Part shown: one piece after another, positions 63,020 to 64,000 of the stretch
How the letters are laid out: each line of letters begins with the position of its first letter
Numbering within the stretch: the stretch's first letter is position 1
Origin: Candidatus Omnitrophota bacterium
Lineage (GTDB): Bacteria; Hinthialibacterota; Hinthialibacteria; Hinthialibacterales; Hinthialibacteraceae
Length of the DNA stretch: 64,000 nt
Direction: 5' to 3'
Assembly: GCA_003598175.1 (NCBI GenBank)
Contig: QZKN01000062.1
Span: 1 to 64,000, forward strand
Position numbers and translations under genes: made by a program
Notes under the pieces: generated by a model
Told to the model about the DNA's origin: nothing
The model's database searches: none
Seen by the model: only the letters and a program-made list of their open reading frames with translations

Positions 63020-64000
63020 GACGAATCGACGATATCCTGAATACCGTTCGCATGTTCGAGGAAGAAAATCTCGACGTCCGCACCGTCACGATGGGGATCA
63101 ACATCGACGAATGCTCGTGTGAGAACATCGAAAGAACTTCGCTATCCGTCTACAAAAAAATTCTATCCTGCGCGCGCGACCTGGTTTCCGTGTGTAACAA
63201 TTTGACGACGAAATACGGCATTCCCATCATCAACAAACGCCTGGCCATTTCTCCCGCCAGCCGTTTGTTGGAAGGACGCAACGAAGCAGACGCGATTCAT
63301 CTGGCTCACGCACTCGATCGCGCCGCCGCCGATGTGCACGTCGATCTGATCGGCGGCTTCACCGCGCTGGTTCATAAAGGCATGACGGATGGGGAAGCGT
63401 TGTTGATTCGCTCCTTGCCGAACGTTTTGGCCAAAACGCAGCGGCTTTGTTCCTCCATCAACGTCGGCACCACCAAAGCCGGCATGAACGTGGATGCAAT
63501 CCGCATCGTCAGCGACACGATCCTCGAGATTGCCCAGGCGACAAAAGACAAAAACGGCTTCGGCTGCGCCAAACTCGTGGTGTTCACCAACATTCCCGAA
63601 GACAATCCCTTCATGGCGGGCGCATTTCTCGGTGCGGGAGAGGCCTCCTGCGTGATCAACGTCGGCGTCAGCGGTCCCGGCGTCGTCAAACGCGCAGTGG
63701 AACGTCTGATCAAGGACTCCCCCGACGTCACCCTCGACGAAATCGCCGAGGAAATCAAACATACGGCCTTTCGCGTGACGCGAACAGGGGAACTGATCGG
63801 CCGGGAAGTGGCGACGAAGCTGGGGGTTCAATTCGGCGTACTGGATTTGTCGCTCGCGCCCACGCCGAAAGTGGGCGACAGCGTCGGAGAAATCTATCAG
63901 GCGATGGGCATTGAAAAAATCGGCGCGCCCGGCACTACCGCCGCCGTCGCTTTGCTCAACGACGCCGTCAAGAAAGGTGGAATCTTCGCCTCGTCCTCGG
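63016..64000 (+). CDS. UPF0210 (PFL/DUF711) family protein, N-terminal part
   Basis: Partial, runs off the right edge; about 328 codons are visible. Starts MRRIDDILNTVRMFEEENLD, the family opening. Internal marks include the conserved SINVGTTKAGMN, GAGEASCVINVGVSGPG and VLDLSLAPTPKVGDSVG. It has a glycyl-radical-like fold but function is unknown. Its start overlaps the ACT gene by ATGA. Confidence 0.93.
   Translation, partial: MRRIDDILNTVRMFEEENLDVRTVTMGINIDECSCENIERTSLSVYKKILSCARDLVSVCNNLTTKYGIPIINKRLAISPASRLLEGRNEADAIHLAHALDRAAADVHVDLIGGFTALVHKGMTDGEALLIRSLPNVLAKTQRLCSSINVGTTKAGMNVDAIRIVSDTILEIAQATKDKNGFGCAKLVVFTNIPEDNPFMAGAFLGAGEASCVINVGVSGPGVVKRAVERLIKDSPDVTLDEIAEEIKHTAFRVTRTGELIGREVATKLGVQFGVLDLSLAPTPKVGDSVGEIYQAMGIEKIGAPGTTAAVALLNDAVKKGGIFASSS

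Overview
The window is bacterial chromosome of moderate GC (near 50% by eye). No rRNA, tRNA, CRISPR array, prophage or complete insertion sequence was seen. The organism looks like a Gram-negative respiring heterotroph. It has a secretin-based type IV pilus or type II secretion locus, a TolC-type tripartite exporter, complex I genes, aconitase and NADP-type glutamate dehydrogenase. Several traits recall PVC-group bacteria or neighbouring candidate phyla: a PilM-PilN fusion, a TPR-rich secretin, cohesin-like surface proteins, prepilin-type proteins and many palindromic intergenic repeats. I cannot name the phylum from this window alone.

Layout. 1-5256 (minus strand) holds housekeeping genes: an ABC exporter cut by the window edge, rho, coaE and polA. 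5851-15038 (minus) is the pilus/secretion block: cohesin-domain protein, PilM-PilN fusion, TPR protein and secretin, with a sigma-54 activator just upstream (15272-16291). 16479-22905 carries a zinc-ribbon protein, an Ogt-type DNA repair methyltransferase, a large exported glycosidase-like protein, a VapBC-type toxin-antitoxin pair bracketed by palindromic repeats, and a secreted protein of unknown role. 22965-25963 (minus) is nuoABCD only. 26652-33645 holds a glycosyltransferase, an unusual RecA/KaiC-like plus PEP/pyruvate-binding fusion, and an NrpR-type nitrogen regulator divergent from gdhA. 33701-36778 is a single-protein restriction-modification enzyme. 37001-40574 (minus) has three exported enzymes whose families act on nucleotides, ADP-ribose and nucleosides.

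40686-44008 (plus) starts with a cobalamin riboswitch and an intrinsic terminator. These lead into a secreted protein with two transcobalamin-C-like (DUF4430-like) domains, then a secreted beta-propeller and a prepilin-like protein. 44118-47731 has an AAA15 ATPase, an orphan HicB-like protein, a glycosyltransferase and an unknown gene. 47850-51939 is an orange-protein-like cluster: two NifX-fold proteins around a zinc-ribbon protein and two ferredoxin-containing MinD/Mrp ATPases, followed by an MBL-fold enzyme and a small HEXXH protein. acnA follows on the minus strand. 55285-61977 is a Spy-like periplasmic protein and a TolC/MacA/MacB-type efflux operon. The right edge has a two-ACT-domain regulator translationally coupled to a UPF0210 protein, which runs off the window.

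The observations most worth following are the B12-switched secreted module, the exported ADP-ribose/nucleotide enzyme trio with a degenerate CinA, the NrpR-gdhA control region with an operator-like dyad just after a near-consensus promoter, and the KaiC-like/PEP-synthase-like fusion.
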